A DNA stretch of 38,757 nucleotides from Candidatus Avidehalobacter gallistercoris (GCA_018715045.1 DVMH01000035.1:1-38757); one strand, 5' to 3'. Shown: positions 8,618 through 16,224, counted from the first letter of the stretch. Made by a program: numbers and translations. The notes: generated from the sequence alone by a model not told the origin.

Positions 8618-8646
8618 ATTTTATAGGAAACGAAACGGTTTGTCAA
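8618..8646 (-). promoter_or_regulatory. Promoter of the SRP RNA gene
   Basis: Minus strand: perfect -35 TTGACA (8646-8641), 17-bp spacer, -10 TAAAAT (8623-8618). The -35 begins only 4 bp beyond the stop codon of the typA tail copy. The spacer and -35 region are part of the 239-bp repeat, but the -10 is unique to this copy. Confidence 0.85.
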
Positions 8647-8862
8647 TGCCTATTTTTGGACGCGCTTCAGCCGCTTCATGCGCTGCGCATGATCAAGCTC
8701 TTTCTTGCGTATACGAATATTCTGCGGCGTGACCTCCAGCAAATCATCCTCCTGAATGAACTCCAGGCATTGCTCCAAACTCATATGGACGGGCGGAGAA
8801 AGGTGCAGCGCCTCGTCGGAGCCGGCTGCACGGGTGTTGGTGGCCTGTTTCTTCTTGCAGAC
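8624..8862. repeat. 239-bp direct repeat, copy A (typA tail plus SRP promoter spacer and -35)
   Basis: Aligns without gaps to 10452-10690 with 8 mismatches (about 97% identity). Both copies are in the same orientation. This copy is joined to the functional SRP promoter on its left and to AT-rich unrelated DNA on its right. Together with copy B it brackets a 1589-bp insert. Confidence 0.95.
8650..8862 (-). pseudogene. typA: Duplicated 3' fragment of typA (last 70 codons)
   Basis: Encodes the final 70 residues of TypA (from [14 protein letters not shown] to the stop) with three amino-acid changes relative to the intact copy: Q to H in PPVQMSLEQ, Q to R and G to V in the C-terminal KQLKRGQK. 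The homology stops abruptly at 8862. The frame continues upstream for about 20 unrelated codons, with no ribosome binding site. It lacks the GTPase, domain II and most of domain III-V, so it cannot act as TypA. Confidence 0.93.
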
Positions 8863-9284
8863 GATTGCAAAAATTGTTTTACAGGTTTTGTAAAGATAGA
8901 TATAATAATGGCAAGTGAAACTCAAATACCGATTGCAATATCTCTATTATTAAATATATTTTGTAGTTCGCTCACCTACAATCTATCCTGCAAATTAAGA
9001 TGTGCTTATCATAACATAAACGTGCATTATAAACAAATAAAAGGTATATCTGTCACTAACTGATTTAACAGATAGATTCTTACCAAAAAATGGACATATC
9101 ACCATGCGGCGATATGTCCGCTTTTCTCACACCCTGTACGGCAGCTACCTTAATTCAGTTTGTTGGTTGATACTGTTTTATATGTAGCTATCTTTACGGG
9201 CTGCTTTTTTATCCTGGGAATTTCGGATTTTTACATCTAAACTATACTCTTACATCATGGCTTAATTCTTGGGTCCTCATTGCA
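8863..9284. other. AT-rich stretch inside the repeat-flanked insert, no gene recognised
   Basis: About 420 bp, visibly A+T-rich at 8863-9070 compared with the surrounding genes. One plus-strand frame (ATG near 8909 to stop 9063) gives about 50 residues of no recognisable family and no good ribosome binding site. The only structured element is the terminator at 9085-9119 that serves the minus-strand gene. Confidence 0.6.
9085..9119 (-). terminator. Terminator downstream of the copper-amine-oxidase-N-like gene
   Basis: Minus strand: stem GGACATATC/GATATGTCC (9119-9111 with 9100-9092) followed by A and six T. It is about 165 nt after the 9285 stop codon. Confidence 0.78.
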
Positions 9285-10067
9285 TCAGCCTAACCAACTT
9301 TTTATTGTTTCCCAGTCAAGGTTGGTTTCCTGAGCAGCGGTCTCTGGCCGGCTGAGGTCGATACTGTAGACCTTTTCATCAGCGTTATAGCGTTGAGCCA
9401 GCACATAGCAGGTATCGTCAATGATTTTGTAGTCATTGATGTATGTGGCGGAAAACAGAACCTGCTTGTCGCCGCCGCGATATTGCCACAGCATCTGTAC
9501 AGTCGGCATGGCACCCCAATAATCCTGCGCGTTCAGATATTCGCTGTCGTTGACCTTGGTGTAGCCCGGCAGCTCCGCTATGGGCACCGCGTCATAATAC
9601 CAGACGCCGTTCCGCTGATACATCCCATAGTTTAGGTCGATCTCCACCGCCCTGCGCGCCTTATTCCAACGAATATCCGCGTTCATTATCTCTGCCGCGC
9701 AGCGCAGCGGCAAATACACCTGCCCGTCCTTGACGGAGGGCGGCGTATCCAGCATGGCATATACTGTGCCGCCCAGAAAGACCTTTGGCCAATCTATGTG
9801 CAGGCTGTAGCGTTGTTCTGTCTGCACGCCCCTTTTTTTGTGGATGCTGATCTCACGGTTGGCACTGTGATAATGGGCAGTCATCTGAAGCATCTCCGCG
9901 CAGGCATCCAACTCGATCAGGACACGGCCGTTTTCCGCAAAGGCATCGACCTCCTGTTCCAGGCCATTGAGGTAGATCGGCAGCCTCGGGCTTGCTGCCA
10001 GCGCCGCCGGAACAGCCAAGGTGAACAGCAGCAAAATAAGCAGCAGGCTAATAAGAGCTTTTTTCAT
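9285..10067 (-). CDS. Secreted protein with copper amine oxidase N-terminal-like (stalk) domain
   Basis: Predicted exported protein of 260 residues. MKK followed by a strong hydrophobic stretch and AALAAS gives a Sec signal peptide (about 1-25). Residues about 27-135 look like the Cu_amine_oxidN1 fold: the strand pattern PIYLNGLEQEVDAFAENGRVLIEL and then the hallmark VYLPLRCAAEIMNADIRW with AVEIDL. In Firmicutes this domain is a non-enzymatic surface module. The C-terminal half (about 140-260) is of no family I recognise; it is rich in Tyr and Trp. The ATG at 10067 has GGGAGG at good spacing; the earlier in-frame ATG at 10082 overlaps that site. It lies inside the insert between the two typA-tail repeats and is the only complete gene there. 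Function unknown. Confidence 0.8.
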   Translation of the reverse strand: MKKALISLLLILLLFTLAVPAALAASPRLPIYLNGLEQEVDAFAENGRVLIELDACAEMLQMTAHYHSANREISIHKKRGVQTEQRYSLHIDWPKVFLGGTVYAMLDTPPSVKDGQVYLPLRCAAEIMNADIRWNKARRAVEIDLNYGMYQRNGVWYYDAVPIAELPGYTKVNDSEYLNAQDYWGAMPTVQMLWQYRGGDKQVLFSATYINDYKIIDDTCYVLAQRYNADEKVYSIDLSRPETAAQETNLDWETIKSWLG

Positions 10068-10177
10068 ACAACATCCTCCCATTATGTTTTACGGTCAAGC
10101 CATAAAATACTAGTCGAAAAACTAGCCTTCTTAGCACTTGAAAATGGTAAAATTTGCAGTTTTGCGATACTATCTGC

Positions 10178-10450
10178 CTATTTAGCTACACTAATTTCTA
10201 CTTTTCCATTTTGATAAAAAGGGAAAGTAGCATGTTCCTGTTCAAAAATCATATTTCCGGTGGTAACCGTTTGTCCGTTGATACCTATATTAGCGAATTC
10301 TGCCCAATTTGCACCAGTGCTTTCTGCAGTATTATCAATTGTCATACCGATTGAGCAAATCAATTTATGGTTGGAAACGCTAGTTATATTGGTAGCTTTA
10401 ACGATACCATAACTAATATCACCTGCTTCTAAAAGAAACGGTTCTACGAT
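10178..10450 (-). pseudogene. C-terminal remnant of an unidentified protein, truncated at the repeat junction
   Basis: A minus-strand frame runs open for about 90 codons to a stop at 10178, starting at the very edge of repeat copy B. It has no ATG start with a ribosome binding site near its beginning. The translation (ending NGKVEISVAK) is rich in Ile, Thr, Asn and Gly, with segments such as ICSIGMTIDNTAE and WAEFANIGINGQTV that look like a beta-rich extracytoplasmic domain. Base composition is AT-richer than neighbours. The gene's 5' part is missing, apparently cut by the event that created the 239-bp duplication. I do not recognise the family. Confidence 0.6.
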
Positions 10451-10451
10451 T

Positions 10452-10690
10452 TAGGAAACGAAACGGTTTGTTAATGACTATTTTTGGCCGCGCTTCAGCT
10501 GCTTCATGCGCTGCGCATGATCAAGCTCTTTCTTGCGTATACGAATATTCTGCGGCGTGACCTCCAGCAAATCATCCTCCTGAATGAACTCCAGGCATTG
10601 CTCCAAACTCATCTGGACGGGCGGAGAAAGGTGCAGCGCCTCATCGGAGCCAGCTGCACGGGTGTTGGTGGCCTGTTTCTTCTTACAGAC
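10452..10690. repeat. 239-bp direct repeat, copy B (within intact typA 3' end)
   Basis: Gap-free match to 8624-8862 with 8 mismatches. This copy contains the real typA 3' end (stop at 10478) and 26 bp of downstream sequence that corresponds to the SRP promoter, but the -35 reads TTAACA instead of TTGACA and the -10 is replaced by unrelated bases, so it is a dead promoter. Confidence 0.95.
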
Positions 10691-12301
10691 ATTCACCACC
10701 AGATCCTCTGCCTTGGGGGAAGCGCCCACAACCATGCCGCCGTATACCTGCACACCGGGGCCGATGAACAGCGTTCCGCGCTCCTGTGCGTTAAACAGGC
10801 CGTAGGTGATGGATTCGCCGCGCTCAAATGCGATCAGGCAGCCGTTGGCGCGCTTGGTTATCTCGCCTTTAAGCGGGCCATAGCCGGAGAAGATGTAGTT
10901 CATAATGCCTTCGCCCTTGGTATCGGTCAAAAACTCGCCGCGATAGCCGAACAAACCGCGTGTTGGTATAATATAAACCATCTTCATACGGTTGCCAGCC
11001 TTTTCCATCGACTGTAATTCGGCTTTTCTGAGCCCCATTTTCTCCATTACTGCGCCCATGCTTTCCTCTGGCACATCAATAGTCAATTCTTCGTAAGGCT
11101 CCTGTTTGATGCCATCAATCTCGCGGATCAACGCCCGGGGCGTGCTGACCTGAAACTCATAGCCCTCGCGGCGCATGGTTTCGATCAGAATGGATAGGTG
11201 CATTTCTCCGCGCCCAAGCACCAGGAACGAATCGCTGCTTTCGGTATCCTGTACGCGGAGGGAAACGTCCTTTAGAGTTTCTTTATATAAACGGTCGCGT
11301 AGCTGGCGCGAGGTGACGAATTTACCCTCCTGCCCGGCAAACGGGCTATCATTGACGGAGAATGTCATCTCCACCGTTGGCTCGGAGATTTTGACAAACG
11401 GAATTGGTTCCGCATGGCCGGGCGCGCAGACGGTATTGCCGATGGTGACGTTTTCAATGCCGGAGAACGCAATGATATCGCCGACACTGGCTTTTTCTAC
11501 AGGTGTGCGCTTAAGGCCGTCAAACTGGTAGATAGCCGTTACCTTGGCACGCTGGTTAATCGTTTTATCATGATAGTCGCAGAGGACGATCTCCTGGTTC
11601 TGCTTTATCTCGCCGCGTTCAATACGGCCAACGGCAATACGGCCGACGTAATCGTTATAGTCAATGGAGGATACCAGCACCTGTAAGTCGCCGCTTGCGT
11701 CGCCAGTTGGGGCGGGAATATAATCCAGAATGGTGTCGAGCAGAGGCTGCATATTGTCGGCGGGATTGTTCCAGTCTGTGCCCGCTATGCCTGTCCGGGC
11801 AGAGCAGAAGATAAACGGGCTGTCCATCTGTTCGTCTGAAGCGTCAAGTTCCATGAAAAGCTCCAGCACTTCGTCCACGATCTCGCCAGGCCTGGCGTCG
11901 GGGCGGTCGATCTTATTGATGGCCACGATAACGCGCAGGTTCAGTTCAAGCGCCTTTTGCAGAACAAAGCGCGTCTGCGGCATGGGGCCTTCAAAAGCGT
12001 CTACCAGCAGCAATACGCCGTTGACCATTTTCAAAACGCGCTCAACCTCGCCGCCGAAATCGGCATGGCCGGGGGTGTCTACAATATTGATTTTCACGCC
12101 CTTATAGATGGCGCTGGTGTTTTTGGCCAGAATGGTGATGCCGCGCTCACGCTCCAGATCGTTGCTGTCCATAACTCTGTCCTGCACCGTCTGGTTGGCG
12201 CGGAACGTGTCGCTCTGCTTCAAAAGCTGATCCACCAGCGTGGTCTTGCCGTGGTCAACGTGGGCAATAATGGCGATGTTGCGTAAATCCTCTCGCTGCA
12301 T
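10478..12301 (-). CDS. typA: Ribosome-associated translational GTPase TypA/BipA
   Basis: Full-length 607-residue translation factor, the normal length. It binds the ribosome in a GTP-dependent manner and helps 50S assembly and stress adaptation. Visible: P-loop AHVDHGKTT (about 14-22), switch I with RGITILAKN, G3 DTPGHADFGGEVERV, G4 NKID, then EF-Tu-like domain II, EF-G-like domains (FLVLGRGEMHLSILIETMRREG and the TRGLFGYRGEFLTDTKG segment), and the TypA-specific C-terminal domain with [17 protein letters not shown]. The ribosome binding site GGAGG precedes the ATG. The last 213 nt are duplicated at 8650-8862. It is divergent from the PPi-PFK gene. Confidence 0.97.
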   Translation of the reverse strand: MQREDLRNIAIIAHVDHGKTTLVDQLLKQSDTFRANQTVQDRVMDSNDLERERGITILAKNTSAIYKGVKINIVDTPGHADFGGEVERVLKMVNGVLLLVDAFEGPMPQTRFVLQKALELNLRVIVAINKIDRPDARPGEIVDEVLELFMELDASDEQMDSPFIFCSARTGIAGTDWNNPADNMQPLLDTILDYIPAPTGDASGDLQVLVSSIDYNDYVGRIAVGRIERGEIKQNQEIVLCDYHDKTINQRAKVTAIYQFDGLKRTPVEKASVGDIIAFSGIENVTIGNTVCAPGHAEPIPFVKISEPTVEMTFSVNDSPFAGQEGKFVTSRQLRDRLYKETLKDVSLRVQDTESSDSFLVLGRGEMHLSILIETMRREGYEFQVSTPRALIREIDGIKQEPYEELTIDVPEESMGAVMEKMGLRKAELQSMEKAGNRMKMVYIIPTRGLFGYRGEFLTDTKGEGIMNYIFSGYGPLKGEITKRANGCLIAFERGESITYGLFNAQERGTLFIGPGVQVYGGMVVGASPKAEDLVVNVCKKKQATNTRAAGSDEALHLSPPVQMSLEQCLEFIQEDDLLEVTPQNIRIRKKELDHAQRMKQLKRGQK

Positions 12302-12348
12302 AAAATTTCCTCCAAAGCTTGCAAATATGTCAAATCTTCAACTTTTCT

Positions 12349-12378
12349 ATTATAATTTATCCGCTGGGCATATGTAAA
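12349..12378 (-). promoter_or_regulatory. Candidate promoter of typA
   Basis: Minus strand: -35 TTTACA (12378-12373), 18-bp spacer, perfect -10 TATAAT (12354-12349), about 48 bp before the start codon. Confidence 0.65.
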
Positions 12379-12423
12379 TAGTTTTTGCACAAAAAGTTGT
12401 GAAAAAATAGCGTGGGCGGCGGC

Positions 12424-12452
12424 TATACAAACGCGGTAATTTTTGGTATAAT
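12424..12452 (+). promoter_or_regulatory. Candidate promoter of the PPi-PFK gene
   Basis: Perfect -10 TATAAT (12447-12452), 17-bp spacer, weak -35 TATACA (12424-12429), about 55 bp before the start codon. Confidence 0.55.
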
Positions 12453-12507
12453 TTTATTCAACAATAAAGATGCACCAAAAAATAGTGAATGAGAAAGGGT
12501 GTTTTAT

Positions 12508-13776
12508 ATGCTGAAAGGCAATGCGCTGATAGCGCAGTCCGGCGGGCCCACCGCCGTTATTAACAGCAGTGTCTGCGGAGCGGTGCAGACTTGGCTCAAT
12601 CTATCTGAACAGCCTGGTACGATTTACGCTGCTGTTTCCGGTATCAAGGGGTTTCTGAACGAGGATTTAATTGATATGGCCGCTCAAGATCCTGCGGTTA
12701 TCGACGCCTTGAAATGGACGCCGGGCGCGGGTCTGTTCTCCTGCCGCTATAAAGTTAGCGAGGCGGAATACTCCCGCCTGGTGGAGATTTGCCGGAAGTA
12801 TGATATCCGTTATTTTTTCTATAACGGCGGCAACGATTCGATGGATACCTGCAATAAAATGAGCATCGCCGCCGAAAAGCTGGGCTATGAAATGCGCGTA
12901 ATCGGTATCCCGAAGACAGTGGATAACGACTTGCCAATCACTGACCACTGCCCCGGCTATGCCAGCGCCGCCAAATATCTGGCCGCGACGGTGATGGAAT
13001 GTGGTATTGACCTTGCTAGTGTGGCGACGAAGAATAAGGTCTGTATTATTGAGGCGATGGGGCGCAACGCTGGCTGGCTTACTGCCGCGGCTGCACTGGC
13101 CAAACGCTATGAGGTGGCTGCCGACGGTACGGTGCATCTGCCGGCCAATACTGCTGATGACGCGCCGCACCTGATCTATTTGCCGGAAGTGCCGTTTGAT
13201 ACCGAGCGGTTTCTGCAAGACGTGCAGAACGTTTATGACCGCCTTGGGTATTGTTTTGTGGTGGCCAGCGAGGGGATTATGGATAAGGACGGCAACTATA
13301 TTGCGGCGGACGGTAAGGTTGACGCTTTTGGCCATGTGCAGCTTTCCGGTGCAGGCGAAACGTTGAAAAATCTGGTGGAGGAGCGCCTTGGCTTGAAGGC
13401 TCGCTGCAATACTCTGGGCACAGCGCAGCGTTCTGCTGCACATTTTGCGAGCAAGACGGACGCAGACGAAGCCTACGCCACAGGCAAACAGGCGGTGGAG
13501 CTGGCGTTATCTGGCAAAACTGGCGTAATGGTCACGCTTGATCGTCAGCCGGGCGAGCCTTATGTATGTACGTTGGGCGAAGCGCCGCTTGCCAATGTGG
13601 CCAATGTGGAGAAAAAAGTGCCGCGCGAGTGGATCAATGAAACGGGCAATTTCGTCACGGAAGACTTTATTCGCTATGCCCAGCCGCTGATTGCCGGCAC
13701 GCTGCCGGTGCCGATGCAGAATGGATTGCCCTGCTATACCAAAATTGACGCCACGCTTGGCCGCGTCAAAAAATAA
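12508..13776 (+). CDS. pfp: Diphosphate-dependent 6-phosphofructokinase
   Basis: Cytosolic glycolytic enzyme of 422 residues that phosphorylates fructose 6-phosphate, here probably with pyrophosphate and reversibly. Family motifs: GGPTAVINSS near the N-terminus, GGNDSMDT, the substrate-binding GIPKTVDNDL with catalytic Asp, and MGRNAGW. In ATP-dependent enzymes the corresponding motifs are GGDGS and PGTIDND; Asp after GGN and Lys in PKTVDND are the known marks of PPi-dependent forms. The ATG at 12508 with AAAGGG at proper spacing is preferred to a GTG three codons upstream. Followed by a cyclophilin gene after 25 bp. The phosphoryl donor is inferred from motifs. Confidence 0.88.
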   Translation: MLKGNALIAQSGGPTAVINSSVCGAVQTWLNLSEQPGTIYAAVSGIKGFLNEDLIDMAAQDPAVIDALKWTPGAGLFSCRYKVSEAEYSRLVEICRKYDIRYFFYNGGNDSMDTCNKMSIAAEKLGYEMRVIGIPKTVDNDLPITDHCPGYASAAKYLAATVMECGIDLASVATKNKVCIIEAMGRNAGWLTAAAALAKRYEVAADGTVHLPANTADDAPHLIYLPEVPFDTERFLQDVQNVYDRLGYCFVVASEGIMDKDGNYIAADGKVDAFGHVQLSGAGETLKNLVEERLGLKARCNTLGTAQRSAAHFASKTDADEAYATGKQAVELALSGKTGVMVTLDRQPGEPYVCTLGEAPLANVANVEKKVPREWINETGNFVTEDFIRYAQPLIAGTLPVPMQNGLPCYTKIDATLGRVKK

Positions 13777-13801
13777 GTATCATAATATAAGGAGAAAAAA
13801 T

Positions 13802-14329
13802 ATGACTGAGAAAAAACATCCTCTGGTGACGATTGAGATGGCAGGCGGCGAGAAAATTCTGGTGGAACTGCTGCCGGAATATGCTCCGAACACTGTGAAT
13901 AATTTTATCAGCCTGGTGCAAAAGGGCTTTTATGACGGTTTGACTTTTCACCGCGTGATTCCCGGCTTTATGATCCAGGGCGGTGACCCGAAAGGTATTG
14001 GTATTGGCGGTCCTGGCTATGCTATCCGTGGCGAGTTTGAGCAAAACGGCTTCAAAAATGACCTGCACCATGCCGAGGGTGTAATATCAATGGCGCTGGC
14101 GACGCCGCCCAATTCGGCGGGCAGTCAGTTCTTTATCTGCGTGGCTGACTGCGGCTTTTTAGATAAGCAGTACGCCGCGTTTGGCCGGGTTGTGGATGGG
14201 CAGGAACACTGTGCCGCCATTGCCGATGTGGAGCGTGATCGCAACGACAAACCGCTTGCTCCCGTAGTAATGAATAAAGTAACTGTAGAACTTTTTGGCG
14301 TTGATTATCCTGAGCCGGAAAAATATTAA
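13802..14329 (+). CDS. Cyclophilin-type peptidyl-prolyl cis-trans isomerase
   Basis: Small cytoplasmic cyclophilin of 175 residues without a signal peptide. It catalyses proline isomerisation during folding. Hallmarks: FHRVIPGFMIQGGDP with the catalytic Arg, GGPGYAIRGEF, ISMALATPPNSAGSQFFI, and AAFGRVVDG. AAGGAG precedes the ATG at 13802; the frame is open upstream but overlaps the PFK gene there. A strong terminator follows immediately, so it ends the pfp transcript. Confidence 0.95.
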   Translation: MTEKKHPLVTIEMAGGEKILVELLPEYAPNTVNNFISLVQKGFYDGLTFHRVIPGFMIQGGDPKGIGIGGPGYAIRGEFEQNGFKNDLHHAEGVISMALATPPNSAGSQFFICVADCGFLDKQYAAFGRVVDGQEHCAAIADVERDRNDKPLAPVVMNKVTVELFGVDYPEPEKY

Positions 14330-14334
14330 TTTTA

Positions 14335-14368
14335 ATACCCCTGCCGGGTGTGGCAGGGGTATTTTTTT
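14335..14368 (+). terminator. Terminator after the cyclophilin gene
   Basis: Perfect 11-bp stem ATACCCCTGCC/GGCAGGGGTAT with a 6-nt loop, followed by TTTTTT. It begins 6 bp after the stop codon. Confidence 0.95.
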
Positions 14369-14428
14369 GCATAAAGCTGCCTGCCTTCGCATAAATTAAG
14401 CCGTTATCATAGTTTATGGGGGCGCGAT

Positions 14429-15400
14429 ATGACGCAAGATATTATTATAGAAGAAAAATTTTGGCTGGCCGATGCGCACTGTGATACGGCAACGGTGTTA
14501 ACGCCTTGGCGGCTGGCGTTTGGCGCTCGAACAAGCCAGTTGGATTTAGTACGGCTGGCCGGACGGAGCAAACTACAGTTTATGGCCTGCTGGCTGGGTG
14601 ATGAGGTAGATTTGGCGCCGGATGAGGCGATGCGCCGGCTTAGGCAGCATCTGCTTGATCTGCGTTATGCTGCGGCCTTATCCGGTGAGGCGGAGCTGTT
14701 GAGTGATCTCAGTGCGGCAGGGCAAAGCGCCAGGGTGCAGCTGCTGCCTGCGCTGGAGGGTTTGGATTATCTGGGCGGCGACTGGCGGCGGGTGGATAAG
14801 TTGTATGAATGGGGCTTCCGCAGTTTTGGCCTGTTCTGGAACCGTGACAGCTTTTTGGGATGCGGCGCAGCGGCCAACCAAGATCCAGAGCATGATCGGG
14901 GGCTTACTGCGGCGGGGCGAGAGCTGGTGTTGCATTTGGCAAGGGAAATGCATCTGGTGGATTTGGCGCACGCTTCGGAGCAGAGCTTTTGGCAGGCGGC
15001 AGAGTTGCTGCAAAGCAAAAACCGCCCGCTGTTCGTCAGCCACACTTGCTGCCGGGCGCTTTGCGGGCATTGGCGCAACCTTTCTGACGCGCAGCTTCAG
15101 GCGGTGGGCGATAGCTGCGGCATGGTGGGGATTGCTCTGGCGCCGCAGTTTTTGCGCGAGGAAGGGGCGGCTTCGGTTGCTGACTGGGCGCGGCACGCTG
15201 CGCACGCTGCGGCCCTGGCGGGTGTGAATTGCGTCTGTTTGGGCAGCGATTTTGATGGTGTGGGAGCTCTGCCCGCAGGTATAAACGGCGTACAGGACGC
15301 GGAAGTGTTGTATCAGGCGCTTCTAGCGGCAGGCTTTGACGCTGCGGGAGCACGTGGCGTTATGGGCGAGAACCTGATGCAGTTTTTGCAGCGTTCTTAG
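14429..15400 (+). CDS. Membrane dipeptidase family (M19) metallopeptidase
   Basis: Zinc dipeptidase-like protein of 323 residues. The metal-binding N-terminal motif DAHCDT (about 16-21) corresponds to the DGHND of renal dipeptidase. The bridging Glu is in LLPALEGLD (about 105-113). The histidines are in MHLVDLAHAS and PLFVSHTCCRAL, and GSDFDGVG near 276 completes the site. There is no signal peptide, so it probably acts in the cytoplasm on dipeptides. A GGGGGCG ribosome binding site precedes the ATG. Substrate cannot be told from the sequence. Confidence 0.9.
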   Translation: MTQDIIIEEKFWLADAHCDTATVLTPWRLAFGARTSQLDLVRLAGRSKLQFMACWLGDEVDLAPDEAMRRLRQHLLDLRYAAALSGEAELLSDLSAAGQSARVQLLPALEGLDYLGGDWRRVDKLYEWGFRSFGLFWNRDSFLGCGAAANQDPEHDRGLTAAGRELVLHLAREMHLVDLAHASEQSFWQAAELLQSKNRPLFVSHTCCRALCGHWRNLSDAQLQAVGDSCGMVGIALAPQFLREEGAASVADWARHAAHAAALAGVNCVCLGSDFDGVGALPAGINGVQDAEVLYQALLAAGFDAAGARGVMGENLMQFLQRS

Positions 15401-15421
15401 AAAAATATTAACGCGTGGGGA

Positions 15422-15450
15422 TTGACACGGCGTTTGGTTTATGTTACTAT
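15422..15450 (+). promoter_or_regulatory. Promoter of the infC-rpmI-rplT operon
   Basis: Perfect -35 TTGACA (15422-15427), 17-bp spacer, -10 TACTAT (15445-15450). It lies 225 bp upstream of infC, leaving room for a long leader. Confidence 0.8.
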
Positions 15451-15456
15451 TATAAA

Positions 15457-15635
15457 GTATCTGCAGAATCAATGCTGCGGACAGAACAACTAAAGCAGAA
15501 GTTTCGCTTCTCACCTGGCTGACCCAAGGTCGGCGGGTAAATCCGTAAAATCAAGGCGCAGACATGCATTTATGATGTTGTCGGTGGGCTTGGTTGGAAT
15601 ATGAGGAGTGGGATTTCTTCCCACTTTTTTTGTGC
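15457..15635 (+). promoter_or_regulatory. infC operon leader, probable L20-type autoregulatory leader
   Basis: A roughly 180-nt untranslated leader between the promoter and infC. It contains the hairpin GCAGAAGTTTCGCTTCTC, which resembles the conserved beginning of Firmicutes infC/L20 leaders, several further helices, and ends in an intrinsic terminator (15607-15631). In Bacillus this leader lets excess ribosomal protein L20 stop transcription before infC. The L20 class is inferred from position and overall form, not from a covariance search. Confidence 0.75.
15607..15631 (+). terminator. Attenuator terminator of the infC leader
   Basis: Stem AGTGGGA/TCCCACT with a 5-nt loop followed by TTTTTT, 44 nt before the infC start. 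Placed upstream of the operon it controls, so it works as an attenuator. Confidence 0.9.
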
Positions 15636-15674
15636 CCGGAAACGGGCGCTGTCAAACGATGGAGGTGAAAGGTT

Positions 15675-16184
15675 ATTTTTAAGGAGTTGCGAATCAACGA
15701 GGAAATCAGAGCGGCGGAAGTTCGTTTGGTTTCCAACGATAACGACGAGCAGTTGGGTATCGTGGCCACAAAAGACGCTTTGCGAACCGCGCACGAGCGG
15801 GAACTGGATTTGGTGGAGATTGCACCGAATGCCAAACCCCCGGTCTGCAAGCTGATGGATTATGGCAAGTATCGTTTCGAGCAGCTTAAACGCGAGAAAG
15901 AAGCCAAGAAGAACCAGCGCACGATTAGCCTTAAGGAAGTGAAGCTGCGTATCAACATTGAAGCGCACGACTTTGAGGTTAAGGCTAAAAACGCTGAGAA
16001 GTTTCTGGCCGGACGAGATAAGGTCAAGGTCACCATTATGTTCCGCGGGCGTGAGATAACTCATCCGGAACTTGGTATCGAGGTATGCCAGCGCATGGCA
16101 GAACGTTTGGCCGACGTTGCCACGGTGGAAAAGCCAGCTAAGGTCGAAGGTCGCAATATGACGATGATTTTGGCACCGAAATAA
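15675..16184 (+). CDS. infC: Translation initiation factor IF-3
   Basis: IF3 binds the 30S subunit, prevents premature 50S joining and rejects non-canonical start codons. The 169 residues contain the N-terminal domain (ELRINEEIRAAEVRLV, LDLVEIAPNAKPPVCKLMDYGKY), the basic linker KREKEAKKNQ, and the C-terminal domain with VKVTIMFRGREITHPELG. The start is judged to be ATT at 15675: GGAGGTG (15661-15667) is 7 nt upstream, and the residues FKELRINEEIR match family N-termini. The TTG at 15687 directly abuts an AAGGAG and is badly spaced. An ATT start is the known device by which IF3 represses its own synthesis. Confidence 0.95.
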   Translation: MFKELRINEEIRAAEVRLVSNDNDEQLGIVATKDALRTAHERELDLVEIAPNAKPPVCKLMDYGKYRFEQLKREKEAKKNQRTISLKEVKLRINIEAHDFEVKAKNAEKFLAGRDKVKVTIMFRGREITHPELGIEVCQRMAERLADVATVEKPAKVEGRNMTMILAPK

Positions 16185-16224
16185 GATTTGACACAAAAAT
16201 ATTTGCTTTAACAGGAGGAACATT

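Noticed and set aside
8650-8925. Chimeric frame of 91 codons reading through the typA fragment
   Set aside because: The first 20 codons are unrelated AT-rich sequence with no ribosome binding site; kept as a pseudogene fragment.
8909-9063. Small plus-strand ORF in the insert
   Set aside because: No good ribosome binding site, no known family, and strongly AT-rich context.
8863-10451. Insertion sequence or transposon
   Set aside because: No transposase or integrase frame, and the flanking 239-bp copies are direct, not terminal inverted repeats; reported as a duplication with insert instead.
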